Below, piece by piece: positions 1 through 5,809 of a stretch of 64,000 nt of DNA (position 1 is its first letter; each line of letters opens with the position of its first letter). The position numbers and the translations under genes were made by a program. The notes beneath the pieces were generated by a model. The model was not told the origin of the DNA, ran no database searches, and was given only the letters and a program-made list of their open reading frames with translations. Source of the stretch: Methanobrevibacter sp. (GTDB lineage: Archaea > Methanobacteriota > Methanobacteria > Methanobacteriales > Methanobacteriaceae); contig NZ_JAFQSO010000012.1 of NCBI RefSeq assembly GCF_017409525.1, forward strand, positions 231,089 through 295,088, in the 5' to 3' direction.

Positions 1-155
1 TAATTATCTAATAATTTATCAAGTTTTTTATGGAGATTTCTTTCCCATTCTTTAAACGTAATTTTTCCTGAAAGAAGTTGTTGCTCTAACTCTTTAGTTT
101 CAGTATGATCAAAATCTAAATCAACATTTACAGGATTCTTTTTTGAATTAGTCAT
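1..155 (-). CDS. Partial viral-type small protein, N-terminal part
   Basis: The first ~51 codons of a minus-strand gene lie here; the rest is beyond the left edge. It begins with ATG at 155, overlapping the stop of the MuF gene (ATGACTAA, an overlap typical of translational coupling). The visible peptide is hydrophilic (starts MTNSKKNPVNVDLD, then KELEQQLLSGKITF). I do not recognise it. Its position directly downstream of a minor head protein fits a small phage assembly or scaffold-type protein, but that is inference from context only. Confidence 0.6.
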   Translation of the reverse strand, partial: MTNSKKNPVNVDLDFDHTETKELEQQLLSGKITFKEWERNLHKKLDKLLDN

Positions 156-1632
156 CTTTAGAAACTCTCCTAAAACTCATATATTTATTTAGTACTTCAT
201 TATTTAAATAATTATCCCAAAGAGCCTCAGCCCCAAATTCTACAGTAGGATTATTCAATTTTCGCTGCATCATATTCTTATAATCATCATAAGCAGCATT
301 TACAATATCATTAACATTATTTTTTGCATTCTGACCAAATTCCACTATGAAAATATCTTTAGGGGTATGGACCATCATGCCTTTCATATTAATATCTTCA
401 TTCTTCAAAGCTTCATAAAAATCCTCAAAGTTGAAAGGTTCAAGACTTATATGACTATGTGCAGAGAATACATCATTATTCTTATAAAATGATAGATGTT
501 CAGAACTTAAAGTCACATGATTTTCTTCATAATTTGTAACATAATCACTAACTTTCCCAGTTGTTAAATTAATTACATAACCATATTCACGAGATTTCCA
601 TTTACCATTTCTAACATATTGATCGAACCCCAACATATTATCCTTAATAATAATAGGATACTCTGAAGGAATTTTAGAGGGATCCAACCCCATAAACTCT
701 CCAGTATAACGATGATTGGATAAATCTTTAAATTCCAATGGGGTTAAATCTACAATATAAGGTTCTTCTGGAGGTTCACCTTTACTTTCCCATACACTTA
801 GGTATGTGCATCTGCATAATGGATGGAATGGTGGGAACTTCCCATTTTTAATTAGTTTGATGATATTGTGAACTCTTTCTTCTCCACGATTCGCAAAAGT
901 TATATTATCATCATCGTTGAATTCAAAAGCATATCTTAAACATAGTTGGCAAACATTATTATCTTCAGCAGTTAAAAGTTTAACTTCAATATAACCTTCA
1001 TTGATATATGATTGTAGTATTCCAGTATTTTGCACTCTTGATATTTCAGTTCTCGCAATCATTGTTGCTCTTTGTCTAGGTGTGAAGTTAGATCCTTCAA
1101 GTCTTTCCCCTGCAATACTTAGTATTTTTGGAGCAACAGTGTAAGGGTGTTCACCTGCAATAACTGCTTCATTAATTTTATTTTTTATTTGGATTCGAGT
1201 ATCATTGTCTATTTTACTTATTAAATGATAATTGTAATCTCTCGCTATTTTAATAGCTTGTTTATCTGCTTCAGTATACTTGATATGCTCTCGCATATCA
1301 GTGTAACCTTTGGCTTTGCCTCTACGATAAACTTCATTAAGCAATGCTTCAACACTAGGATATTTACCCTCAAGTATACTATCCCATTCATCTTCCAATG
1401 ATTGGAATACTTCAACTTGGTATTCTGCTTCACCGAAGAAATAATCTCTTGCTTCTTCAGATTCTAACCAACGTATACTTGCATCAATCTGACTATCCAA
1501 TAAATTCATTATCAAATCATAATATCGGATAGTTTTTGGATCTTCAACTTTAGTGATGTCGAATTCATCCCACATGTCAAAGTAATCCAATAACATATGA
1601 TTAGTGACGAGCTTCTCTTTAAGAATAGACAT
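148..1632 (-). CDS. MuF-type phage minor head protein with extra C-terminal domain
   Basis: A 494-residue protein with a MuF/SPP1 gp7-like head-morphogenesis domain at about residues 170-285: the segment FTPRQRATMIARTEISR, a CQLC pair, and the closing PPFHPLCRC are typical of this family. MuF proteins are minor capsid components near the portal, and here the gene directly follows a portal C-terminus. Beyond residue ~290 the protein carries about 200 further residues that are not part of MuF. Around residues 392-404 it has HSH and then ED, spaced almost like the metal-binding HxH...D of JAMM/JAB peptidases. MuF proteins in other phages are known to carry C-terminal toxin or effector domains. 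The gene is intact and lies in the outermost visible segment of the repeat array. The MuF call is firm; the C-terminal activity is a guess. Confidence 0.85.
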   Translation of the reverse strand: MSILKEKLVTNHMLLDYFDMWDEFDITKVEDPKTIRYYDLIMNLLDSQIDASIRWLESEEARDYFFGEAEYQVEVFQSLEDEWDSILEGKYPSVEALLNEVYRRGKAKGYTDMREHIKYTEADKQAIKIARDYNYHLISKIDNDTRIQIKNKINEAVIAGEHPYTVAPKILSIAGERLEGSNFTPRQRATMIARTEISRVQNTGILQSYINEGYIEVKLLTAEDNNVCQLCLRYAFEFNDDDNITFANRGEERVHNIIKLIKNGKFPPFHPLCRCTYLSVWESKGEPPEEPYIVDLTPLEFKDLSNHRYTGEFMGLDPSKIPSEYPIIIKDNMLGFDQYVRNGKWKSREYGYVINLTTGKVSDYVTNYEENHVTLSSEHLSFYKNNDVFSAHSHISLEPFNFEDFYEALKNEDINMKGMMVHTPKDIFIVEFGQNAKNNVNDIVNAAYDDYKNMMQRKLNNPTVEFGAEALWDNYLNNEVLNKYMSFRRVSKDD

Positions 1633-1635
1633 GGT

Positions 1636-1980
1636 TTAATACATCCTTTTTAATCTTTCAAGGATAATTGATTTATTTAATTCTTTATCCACTTCCTGTG
1701 GTGTGATTAATACTGATTGGTCTAGGTTTTCAGGACTTGTTGCAATAGCATATTGACTATAATTCATTGGGACATTACCCCATTCAACAGGTTCCAAACC
1801 ATAACCAGTTCTAACTTCATTTATATAAGTAGTTCCGTTACGTAATTGCTTATCTTCAATTTCGGCACGGTTTAATTTATTCTCATGATCTTCACGAATA
1901 AACTCAAATAATTCTTGGAATCCACTACGGCCTAAGTTTTTATTGAATGCATCTTCAATTACTTTACAACTAGTGTTAAT
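1636..1980 (-). pseudogene. C-terminal fragment of a phage portal protein, cut off at the repeat
   Basis: An open frame of 114 codons plus stop runs from the very edge of the repeat at 1980 to a TAA at 1636, with no start codon. It includes ENKLNRAEIEDKQLRNGTT and NEVRTGYGLEPVEWG, which read like the C-terminal part of HK97/PBSX-type portal proteins. Portal then MuF is the usual phage gene order, so this segment was copied or moved from a viral head module with its 5' boundary inside the portal gene. The truncation coincides to the base with the repeat edge. Confidence 0.75.
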
Positions 1981-2017
1981 GTTTTGAATAATAGCTCAAC
2001 TAATATTCAGTTAAAAC
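1981..2017 (-). repeat. 37-bp CRISPR-type repeat, copy 1 (leader-distal)
   Basis: Identical to the other three copies. It cuts the portal gene fragment on its left, and on its right it supplies the last codons (Phe and TAA) of the neighbouring 117-codon ORF. Confidence 0.95.
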
Positions 2018-2364
2018 GCAGTTTGCACTGCTTCGGGGTCAGTAATCATGGATGACAACATCCAAGTACCGCGAGGGTATGATTTTTGAGAACCGTTTAA
2101 TAATGTAAAACTAGTGTCCTTGTCCAAAATAAAAGATTCAACAGGGTCTCCGATGGTTTCTCCGGTAAACTGGAACTTATGTTCCTCATCGTTTAATCGG
2201 TAATCATGGTAAGTTTTTTCAAAATAGTTTATTTGTTCAACGGTTAAAGGAGGTTCACCACGGCTAAAATCACAATCCGGTACTCCAGGTATCATGACGG
2301 GAGCGGTGAGTATAACTGAACCATCTGGTTGTTGTTTAACAATATTGTTAGTGATAGCAGTCAA
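2011..2364 (-). CDS. Head-module-like viral ORF, probably 3'-truncated by the repeat
   Basis: An ORF of 117 residues starting at TTG 2364. The last Phe codon and the stop codon lie inside repeat copy 1, so the natural C-terminus is missing. It contains GDPVESFILDKDTSFTLLNG and YPRGTWMLSSMITDPEA, which recall the N-terminal region of phage XkdF-like/prohead-protease proteins encoded near portal genes; this match is from memory of the pattern and weak. The GGGGG of the likely ribosome-binding site abuts the TTG, so the true start is uncertain. No homologue of the missing part is visible in the window. Confidence 0.5.
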   Translation of the reverse strand: MTAITNNIVKQQPDGSVILTAPVMIPGVPDCDFSRGEPPLTVEQINYFEKTYHDYRLNDEEHKFQFTGETIGDPVESFILDKDTSFTLLNGSQKSYPRGTWMLSSMITDPEAVQTAF

Positions 2365-2366
2365 CC

Positions 2367-2487
2367 CCCTTACAGTCTTTTTTTTAGAGAACTAAACCCC
2401 TAGTTTGAATCAGACCTATACCTTAAATTTTTTAAAAAAAGAATTTTAAAATAAGAATTTAGTTCTCTTCAATATACACTGTAAGGG
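2367..2487. repeat. Large imperfect inverted repeat inside a segment
   Basis: Two nested pairs of arms: CCCTTACAGT (2367-2376) with ACTGTAAGGG (2478-2487), and AGAGAACTAAA (2386-2396) with TTTAGTTCTCT (2458-2468). The centre is AT-rich. The outer left arm overlaps the ribosome-binding region of the 117-residue ORF. It could be a viral promoter/operator, a cruciform or a relic of a small mobile element; nothing in the sequence decides. Confidence 0.75.
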
Positions 2488-2511
2488 ATAAAATTCCGAA
2501 ATAAAAATTAG

Positions 2512-2585
2512 TGGGTGTTGCAGGATTTGAACCTACAATTGTTGGTCTGGAGCCAACTGTACTAGCCAGATTATACTAAACACCC
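2512..2585 (-). tRNA. tRNA-Trp (CCA)
   Basis: The minus strand folds as a cloverleaf: acceptor GGGTGTT with AACACCC, a 4-bp D stem, anticodon stem GTTGG/CCAAC around the loop CTCCAGA (anticodon CCA), a short variable loop, and a T arm with loop TTCAAAT. No intron is apparent and CCA is not encoded. It sits inside a repeat-bounded segment with viral genes, so it may be a virus-borne tRNA. A host tRNA-Trp would be expected elsewhere in the genome. Confidence 0.8.
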
Positions 2586-2613
2586 CAAAAAATAGTAAAA
2601 AATATTAGTAAGC

Positions 2614-2705
2614 GGGAGTCGGCCGGACTTGCACCACACAACTTCAAAGACTACATATACCTAGGAGTTTCATCTTTGCGTTTTACTCGTTAAACTACAT
2701 ACTCC
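2614..2705 (-). tRNA. tRNA-like gene, possibly degenerate or intron-containing
   Basis: The minus strand has tRNA features: a GGAGT/ACTCC acceptor of only five good pairs, a D arm with GTTT/AAAC, and a stem CAAAG/CTTTG enclosing a long insertion. If about 17 nt after ATGAAA are an archaeal intron, the loop would read as anticodon GAA (Phe). The T arm (loop TGCAAGT) pairs poorly. It is therefore either a decayed viral tRNA or a non-canonical tRNA-like RNA. Confidence 0.35.
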
Positions 2706-2725
2706 AAAAAAATAGTAAAAAAAGA

Positions 2726-2983
2726 TTATAAAGATTTCTCAATAGTATCAACAGGTCTAGATAATAGTAATGGTTCATTAAAAATTTTATCCCAATTCCA
2801 CTCACGACTATCATAATACCCACAATCAGATTTATATAAACTTTTTATGAAATTAGGATCCCATTCCAACAGATTATCCAACTCAATTAATATTTGTTTT
2901 TTTTCATCTGGAGTTGTGTCTCTTAAAAGCAATTCAATTACTTTTTTTTCATACTCTTCATAAGTTAATGGATATTTTCCCAT
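2726..2983 (-). CDS. Small acidic protein, KYP-(M/L)T-EE family (immunity-like)
   Basis: About 85 residues from the ATG at 2983 (an in-frame ATG at 2992 would sit directly on the purine-rich GAGAGG). The start GKYPLTYEEYEKKVIELLL and the end RPVDTIEKSL match the 3889-4167 protein of another segment (SKYPMTEEEFIKRVKELYL ... AVSTLDLITE), so the two are homologues. Both follow a 5'-truncated ORF beginning with a related KY-E/D-F motif. Small size, acidity and position after a severed C-terminus resemble immunity proteins of polymorphic toxins. The function is inferred; the family is not named here. Confidence 0.7.
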   Translation of the reverse strand: MGKYPLTYEEYEKKVIELLLRDTTPDEKKQILIELDNLLEWDPNFIKSLYKSDCGYYDSREWNWDKIFNEPLLLSRPVDTIEKSL

Positions 2984-2988
2984 AAATC

Positions 2989-3142
2989 TCATCCTCTCAA
3001 TACTTTTATTAAATTTTCAAAATTAACCCCAAATGTTGATTCAAATAACATTTTATTATCCCTAATCTCTTCAGCAGCAGGATAATCTTTACTGATGTTT
3101 ACATCACTGTAAAAGTCAACATCAAATTCATATTTGCTTTCT
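2989..3142 (-). pseudogene. 5'-truncated ORF fragment abutting repeat copy 2
   Basis: An open frame without a start codon enters from the repeat and ends with TGA at 2989-2991, giving about 51 residues including ESKYEFDVDFYSD and DYPAAEEIRDNK. The stop overlaps the upstream candidate start of the next gene. The fragment starts at nearly the same point as the one at 4187-4287 (KYEFD versus KYDFYD, then AAEEIRD versus VAEKVRD), yet the reading frame relative to the repeat differs. It looks like the severed C-terminal tip of a larger protein. Confidence 0.6.
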
Positions 3143-3179
3143 GTTTTGAATAATAGCTCAACTAATATTCAGTTAAAAC
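3143..3179 (-). repeat. 37-bp CRISPR-type repeat, copy 2
   Basis: Identical to copies 1, 3 and 4. To its right lies the T-rich end of the neighbouring segment. Confidence 0.95.
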
Positions 3180-3223
3180 AAAAAAAAATAAGTAAAAAAA
3201 TAGTTAGATGTGTACTAATACAC
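3180..3223 (-). terminator. Likely terminator at the end of the 623-bp segment
   Basis: After the stop of the 85-residue gene, the minus strand has a GTGTA-4 nt-TACAC hairpin (3210-3223), then two T-runs that end exactly at repeat copy 2. Transcription of this segment may therefore end before the next repeat. Confidence 0.5.
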
Positions 3224-3224
3224 C

Positions 3225-3482
3225 TTAATAAATAACATTAGGATCTTCATCCAACAAGACAAGATCTCCTGGACGTGAAGGACGGTATAATGGATTAGGT
3301 TCTATAAGCTCACTAAGTAAGTTATCTTTTTGATCATATAATCTGATACGCCTATATTTTCCACTGATTCTACCTCTCCAACTCCATGTTCCAGTTTCAC
3401 TTGTTGCAAAATCCATTTTTATGGTCATACCATTTGGTAATTCCATAATATCTAATTCATCATCACCAACACGTGTTAACAT
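3225..3482 (-). CDS. Small protein of unknown function in array segment
   Basis: An 85-residue protein starting with ATG at 3482, preceded by AGGTGGTGAT as a ribosome-binding site. It contains MELPNGMTIKMDFATSETG, a basic central stretch (RGRISGKYRRIRLYD) and a Pro-rich end. No transmembrane segment is visible. It is the second gene of a two-gene segment, after the 3510-3785 gene, with a terminator-like hairpin behind it. I do not recognise the family. A complete gene with its own ribosome-binding site between two CRISPR-type repeats is itself unusual. Confidence 0.65.
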   Translation of the reverse strand: MLTRVGDDELDIMELPNGMTIKMDFATSETGTWSWRGRISGKYRRIRLYDQKDNLLSELIEPNPLYRPSRPGDLVLLDEDPNVIY

Positions 3483-3509
3483 ATTTAATCACCACCTAAT
3501 CTTTGAATA

Positions 3510-3785
3510 TTATTCTTCAATGAGAAAATCTTTAAATTCAGGATGTTTCTTAATCCATATAAGAAACTCCTCATCCCGTTCTTTCCAATGAAGTTTTCTG
3601 GATTTAGATAATTTCCAAGCTAATTCAGAAGCATATCCATTACCATCATCCAACAATCCTTCTTGATCAAGAAACTCCATATATCCAAATTCATCTATTT
3701 CCTCAAGAATGCGTACCGGGAGAAAACCTGGATATTTCTCCAATTCTTTCCGTTTAGCTTTGATTGCATCATAATTAATTTCCAA
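3510..3785 (-). CDS. Small acidic protein of unknown function, first gene of array segment
   Basis: About 91 residues when started at TTG 3785, which has AGGAGTG six bases upstream. The frame stays open into the repeat, but that would put the start codon inside the repeat, so I prefer TTG 3785. The ribosome-binding site begins only a few bases after the repeat edge, so this segment starts almost exactly at a gene. The protein is hydrophilic and acidic (KELEKYPGFLPVRILEEID, ending FKDFLIEE) with several Trp. It resembles small immunity or antitoxin-type proteins in composition only. Confidence 0.65.
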   Translation of the reverse strand: MEINYDAIKAKRKELEKYPGFLPVRILEEIDEFGYMEFLDQEGLLDDGNGYASELAWKLSKSRKLHWKERDEEFLIWIKKHPEFKDFLIEE

Positions 3786-3802
3786 ACAAATCACTCCTAT
3801 AT

Positions 3803-3839
3803 GTTTTGAATAATAGCTCAACTAATATTCAGTTAAAAC
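3803..3839 (-). repeat. 37-bp CRISPR-type repeat, copy 3
   Basis: Identical to the other copies; four bases separate it from the AGGAGTG ribosome-binding site of the 3510-3785 gene. Confidence 0.95.
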
Positions 3840-3842
3840 TAA

Positions 3843-3861
3843 GCTCAGTGACCCAATGAGC
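3843..3861 (-). terminator. Small hairpin at the end of the 448-bp segment
   Basis: GCTCA (3843-3847) pairs with TGAGC (3857-3861) between the stop of the 3889-4167 gene and repeat copy 3. On the minus strand it is followed by TTAGTTTT. It may be a weak terminator or a boundary signal of the segment. Confidence 0.3.
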
Positions 3862-3888
3862 AATTCAAGAATGAAAATAAAATAATTG

Positions 3889-4167
3889 TTATTCTGTTAT
3901 TAAGTCTAAAGTACTTACAGCAGTACCTATCATACCCTCATCAGTAAAAGCAAGATTAGGGTACTCGGGATAATCATTCACATATCGATCATAATCATAA
4001 CATTCATTTATATATTCATGTTTCATATCTTCAAGACCCATTTTACTATTGATGTACTCTAATTTAATATCCATGGGCCAGGTACTGTGTTCTAGGTATA
4101 ATTCTTTAACTCGTTTAATGAACTCTTCTTCAGTCATGGGATATTTAGACTCATCAATTTTTTTCAT
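3889..4167 (-). CDS. Small acidic protein, KYP-(M/L)T-EE family (immunity-like)
   Basis: About 92 residues from ATG 4167, chosen because GGAGG lies about six bases upstream; an earlier ATG at 4200 lacks one. The protein starts MKKIDESKYPMTEEEF and is homologous along its length to the 2726-2983 protein in another segment. It is strongly acidic with many Tyr. It follows a 5'-truncated ORF ending at 4187. The arrangement (severed C-terminal tip, then small acidic protein) repeats in two segments. It could be an immunity protein or antitoxin; no catalytic motif is visible. Confidence 0.7.
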   Translation of the reverse strand: MKKIDESKYPMTEEEFIKRVKELYLEHSTWPMDIKLEYINSKMGLEDMKHEYINECYDYDRYVNDYPEYPNLAFTDEGMIGTAVSTLDLITE

Positions 4168-4186
4168 AAAATAACCTCCGGAATAT

Positions 4187-4287
4187 TCATAAACTATCAT
4201 CCCTTACTTTCTCTGCAACATCGTAAGCAGTTAAATCTCCTTCTCCTTCACTAGCCTCAACAACATCATAAAAATCATATTTAGTTT
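4187..4287 (-). pseudogene. 5'-truncated ORF fragment abutting repeat copy 4
   Basis: An open frame of about 33 residues without a start enters from the repeat and ends with TGA at 4187-4189. It includes TKYDFYDVVEASEGEGD and YDVAEKVRDDSL, related to the fragment at 2989-3142. The distance from the repeat to the shared AAATATGA stretch is 5 nt here and 7 nt there. Two independent segments therefore begin at nearly the same point of related source genes. Confidence 0.55.
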
Positions 4288-4324
4288 GTTTTGAATAATA
4301 GCTCAACTAATATTCAGTTAAAAC
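4288..4324 (-). repeat. 37-bp CRISPR-type repeat, copy 4 (leader-proximal)
   Basis: Identical to the other copies and bordered on the right by the leader. In a CRISPR locus this is where new material would enter. Confidence 0.95.
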
Positions 4325-4519
4325 ACTACCCAATTTTAGTTATTTTAGTTATTTAAAGTATTTATAATTCCCCATTAAAATATTTTCTTAGGACTTGAAA
4401 ATTTACATCAAAAATATGGAAGTCGTCCTTAAAAACTTTAAAAACTAAACTTAAATTCATGATTATTCATCAATTTTTTAAGGACTAAAATTCTTAAAAT
4501 AAAATTTGACTAGTCGTCC
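4325..4519 (-). promoter_or_regulatory. AT-rich leader with TATA-type promoter
   Basis: The 195 bp between cas1 and the first repeat contain no gene. On the minus strand a GGGGAATTATAAATAC stretch (TATA-like core 4359-4367) sits about 35 bp before repeat copy 4, placing a start site close to the repeat edge. Transcription would run through all segment genes, which share this direction. The motif AGGACGACT occurs twice (4421-4429 and 4512-4520, the latter touching the cas1 stop), and related AGTCCT elements occur in inverted orientation, so the leader may bind a protein such as the adaptation complex. Confidence 0.65.
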
Positions 4520-5515
4520 TCACCAGTGCAATCTAAATCCTCTAAATTTTTCTTCATTTATAATTGTTTTTACCAGATTGTTTGATTGATTATTGATGAT
4601 TTCTGCATAAGTTAATTCTTCCCCATTGTAATTAATTGTGGAGTGAATTTTTTCCTGTATTTTGCCAACTATCAATTTTCTCTTCTCCAATTTTATCGAG
4701 TTATTTCTCTTATCCAAATCATCTGTTGTCACTCGATTTCTATTAACTAGATTGATAACAGTTTTATCAACAATCTGTTGGCGAAAATCTTCAATCAGGT
4801 CATATACCAAACTAGTTCTTTTATCCATATCAAAGTGCAATAACCCACAGTATGGGTCCAAACCATTGATTAAAATTGATTTTGTTATTTCACTTGCCAA
4901 TATCGCATATCCATAATTCAACATTGAATTTAACAGATCCGTTGGTTTTTTTGTTCTTTTTTCAAATCCTATTTTTTGAGGAACTAGTAATTTGATAGCA
5001 TTCCAATATTCATGGGAAGCCTTACCTTCACAACCCATTATCTTCATTTTAACATTTTCATGATTATTGGTTAGTTTAATTGAATTCAATTCATTTATCT
5101 GTTTTGATATATTTCCCCTACACTCATCAACAAGAGAAATCCTTTTTCGTTTATTCAATGTTGTCAATGTTGATTTTTGATTAATCATTTTAGATTTGAT
5201 TATTTCACGGGCTATATTAATTCCTTTTTTGTTTTCACTTAGTTGATACTGCAGTTTTTTAAGTTTCACATTTCCCCAATCGGGAGATTCCAAAATATAA
5301 TTTAACTTGCCGAAATAATCAAAAGAAATCAATTTAATGTTGTTTTGAGCCATTAATGTCAATGCGTCAAAAGTTATGTATCCTTTTCCGATTATTACAA
5401 CACTTGAAATTCTGCTTGCCTTTATAGCATCTAAAATATTTTCCTTTTCCTTGATGATGATTTGATTATCCTTTTTGTGGAGGGATTTGTTGTATCCGTC
5501 GATTAAAATATTCAT
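4520..5515 (-). CDS. cas1: CRISPR-associated integrase Cas1
   Basis: A 331-residue protein, the usual Cas1 length. The C-terminal domain has the family signature: MGCEGKASHEYW (Glu163), NSMLNYGYAILASEI, GLDPYCGLLHFD (His227) and SLVYDLIEDFR (Asp239, Glu242). The metal-binding Glu-His-Asp set is therefore present and the enzyme looks active. Cas1 with Cas2 integrates DNA at the leader-repeat junction. The gene overlaps the cas2 stop by one base (TAATG) and is followed by leader and array. No cas3, cas5-8, cas9, cas10, cas12, cas6 or cas4 is seen nearby, so this is a stand-alone adaptation module within the window. Confidence 0.93.
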   Translation of the reverse strand: MNILIDGYNKSLHKKDNQIIIKEKENILDAIKASRISSVVIIGKGYITFDALTLMAQNNIKLISFDYFGKLNYILESPDWGNVKLKKLQYQLSENKKGINIAREIIKSKMINQKSTLTTLNKRKRISLVDECRGNISKQINELNSIKLTNNHENVKMKIMGCEGKASHEYWNAIKLLVPQKIGFEKRTKKPTDLLNSMLNYGYAILASEITKSILINGLDPYCGLLHFDMDKRTSLVYDLIEDFRQQIVDKTVINLVNRNRVTTDDLDKRNNSIKLEKRKLIVGKIQEKIHSTINYNGEELTYAEIINNQSNNLVKTIINEEKFRGFRLHW

Positions 5516-5791
5516 TAGAACACCCTATAGAAATCTTCCTGGAATTTAATTTTTCGTCCGAGATTCTCCTTTTTTGAATAGCACTTTTCACATAATGGAA
5601 AAATTAGTACACTGTCCTTTTGGCGGATGACCAATTTAATCTGATTTTTTAAATCATCTAATTCTAGATTATCCAGTTTTCCAATATATGCATTGCTTTG
5701 AATTTTTCTAAGTCCAAAATGTCTATAATACATCTTCAATTTTTAATCTGTTAGTCTTAAAGTTAATATCAAAAATAGCTAGAATATTCAT
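5515..5791 (-). pseudogene. cas2: Cas2, apparently split by a 1-nt frameshift
   Basis: The main frame (5515 to about 5733) encodes the Cas2 core: YYRHFGLRKIQSNAYIG, then KDSVLIFPLCEKCYS. It lacks the N-terminal beta strand that carries the conserved Asp. That strand lies just upstream in another frame: ATG 5791 begins MNILAIFDINFK, runs 22 codons through NRLKIEDVL and stops at TAG 5723-5725. Skipping one T at the stop (TTA-T-AGA) joins VL to RHFGL and gives a normal ~91-residue Cas2 with Asp8. This is either a +1 programmed frameshift, a recent inactivating mutation or a sequence error. Cas2 bridges two Cas1 dimers. Confidence 0.75.
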
Positions 5792-5809
5792 ATTAATACA
5801 TTGGCTAAA

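Larger units (their letters stand above)
1981..4324 (-). CRISPR. CRISPR-type repeat array with gene-length intervals
   Basis: Four identical 37-bp repeats (1981-2017, 3143-3179, 3803-3839, 4288-4324) lie beside cas1-cas2 and an AT-rich leader. On the plus strand each begins GTTTTGAATAATAG and ends ATTCAGTTAAAAC, with an imperfect internal dyad (AATAATAG / CTAATATT) and GTTTT/AAAAC termini, as in true CRISPR repeats. The intervals are 1,125, 623 and 448 bp, and at least 1,980 bp remains to the left of the first repeat, so the array probably continues beyond the window. Interval length grows with distance from the leader. The intervals contain genes, tRNAs and gene fragments, not short spacers. 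A conventional CRISPR finder would miss it because of the spacing. Confidence 0.85.

Noticed and set aside
3786..3821. Start of the 3510 gene inside repeat copy 3
   Set aside because: The frame is open into the repeat, but a start there has no ribosome-binding site, whereas AGGAGTG stands six bases before TTG 3785.
4662..4916. Plus-strand ORF inside cas1
   Set aside because: It is the reverse shadow of the Cas1 catalytic domain, with no ribosome-binding site or recognisable motif.
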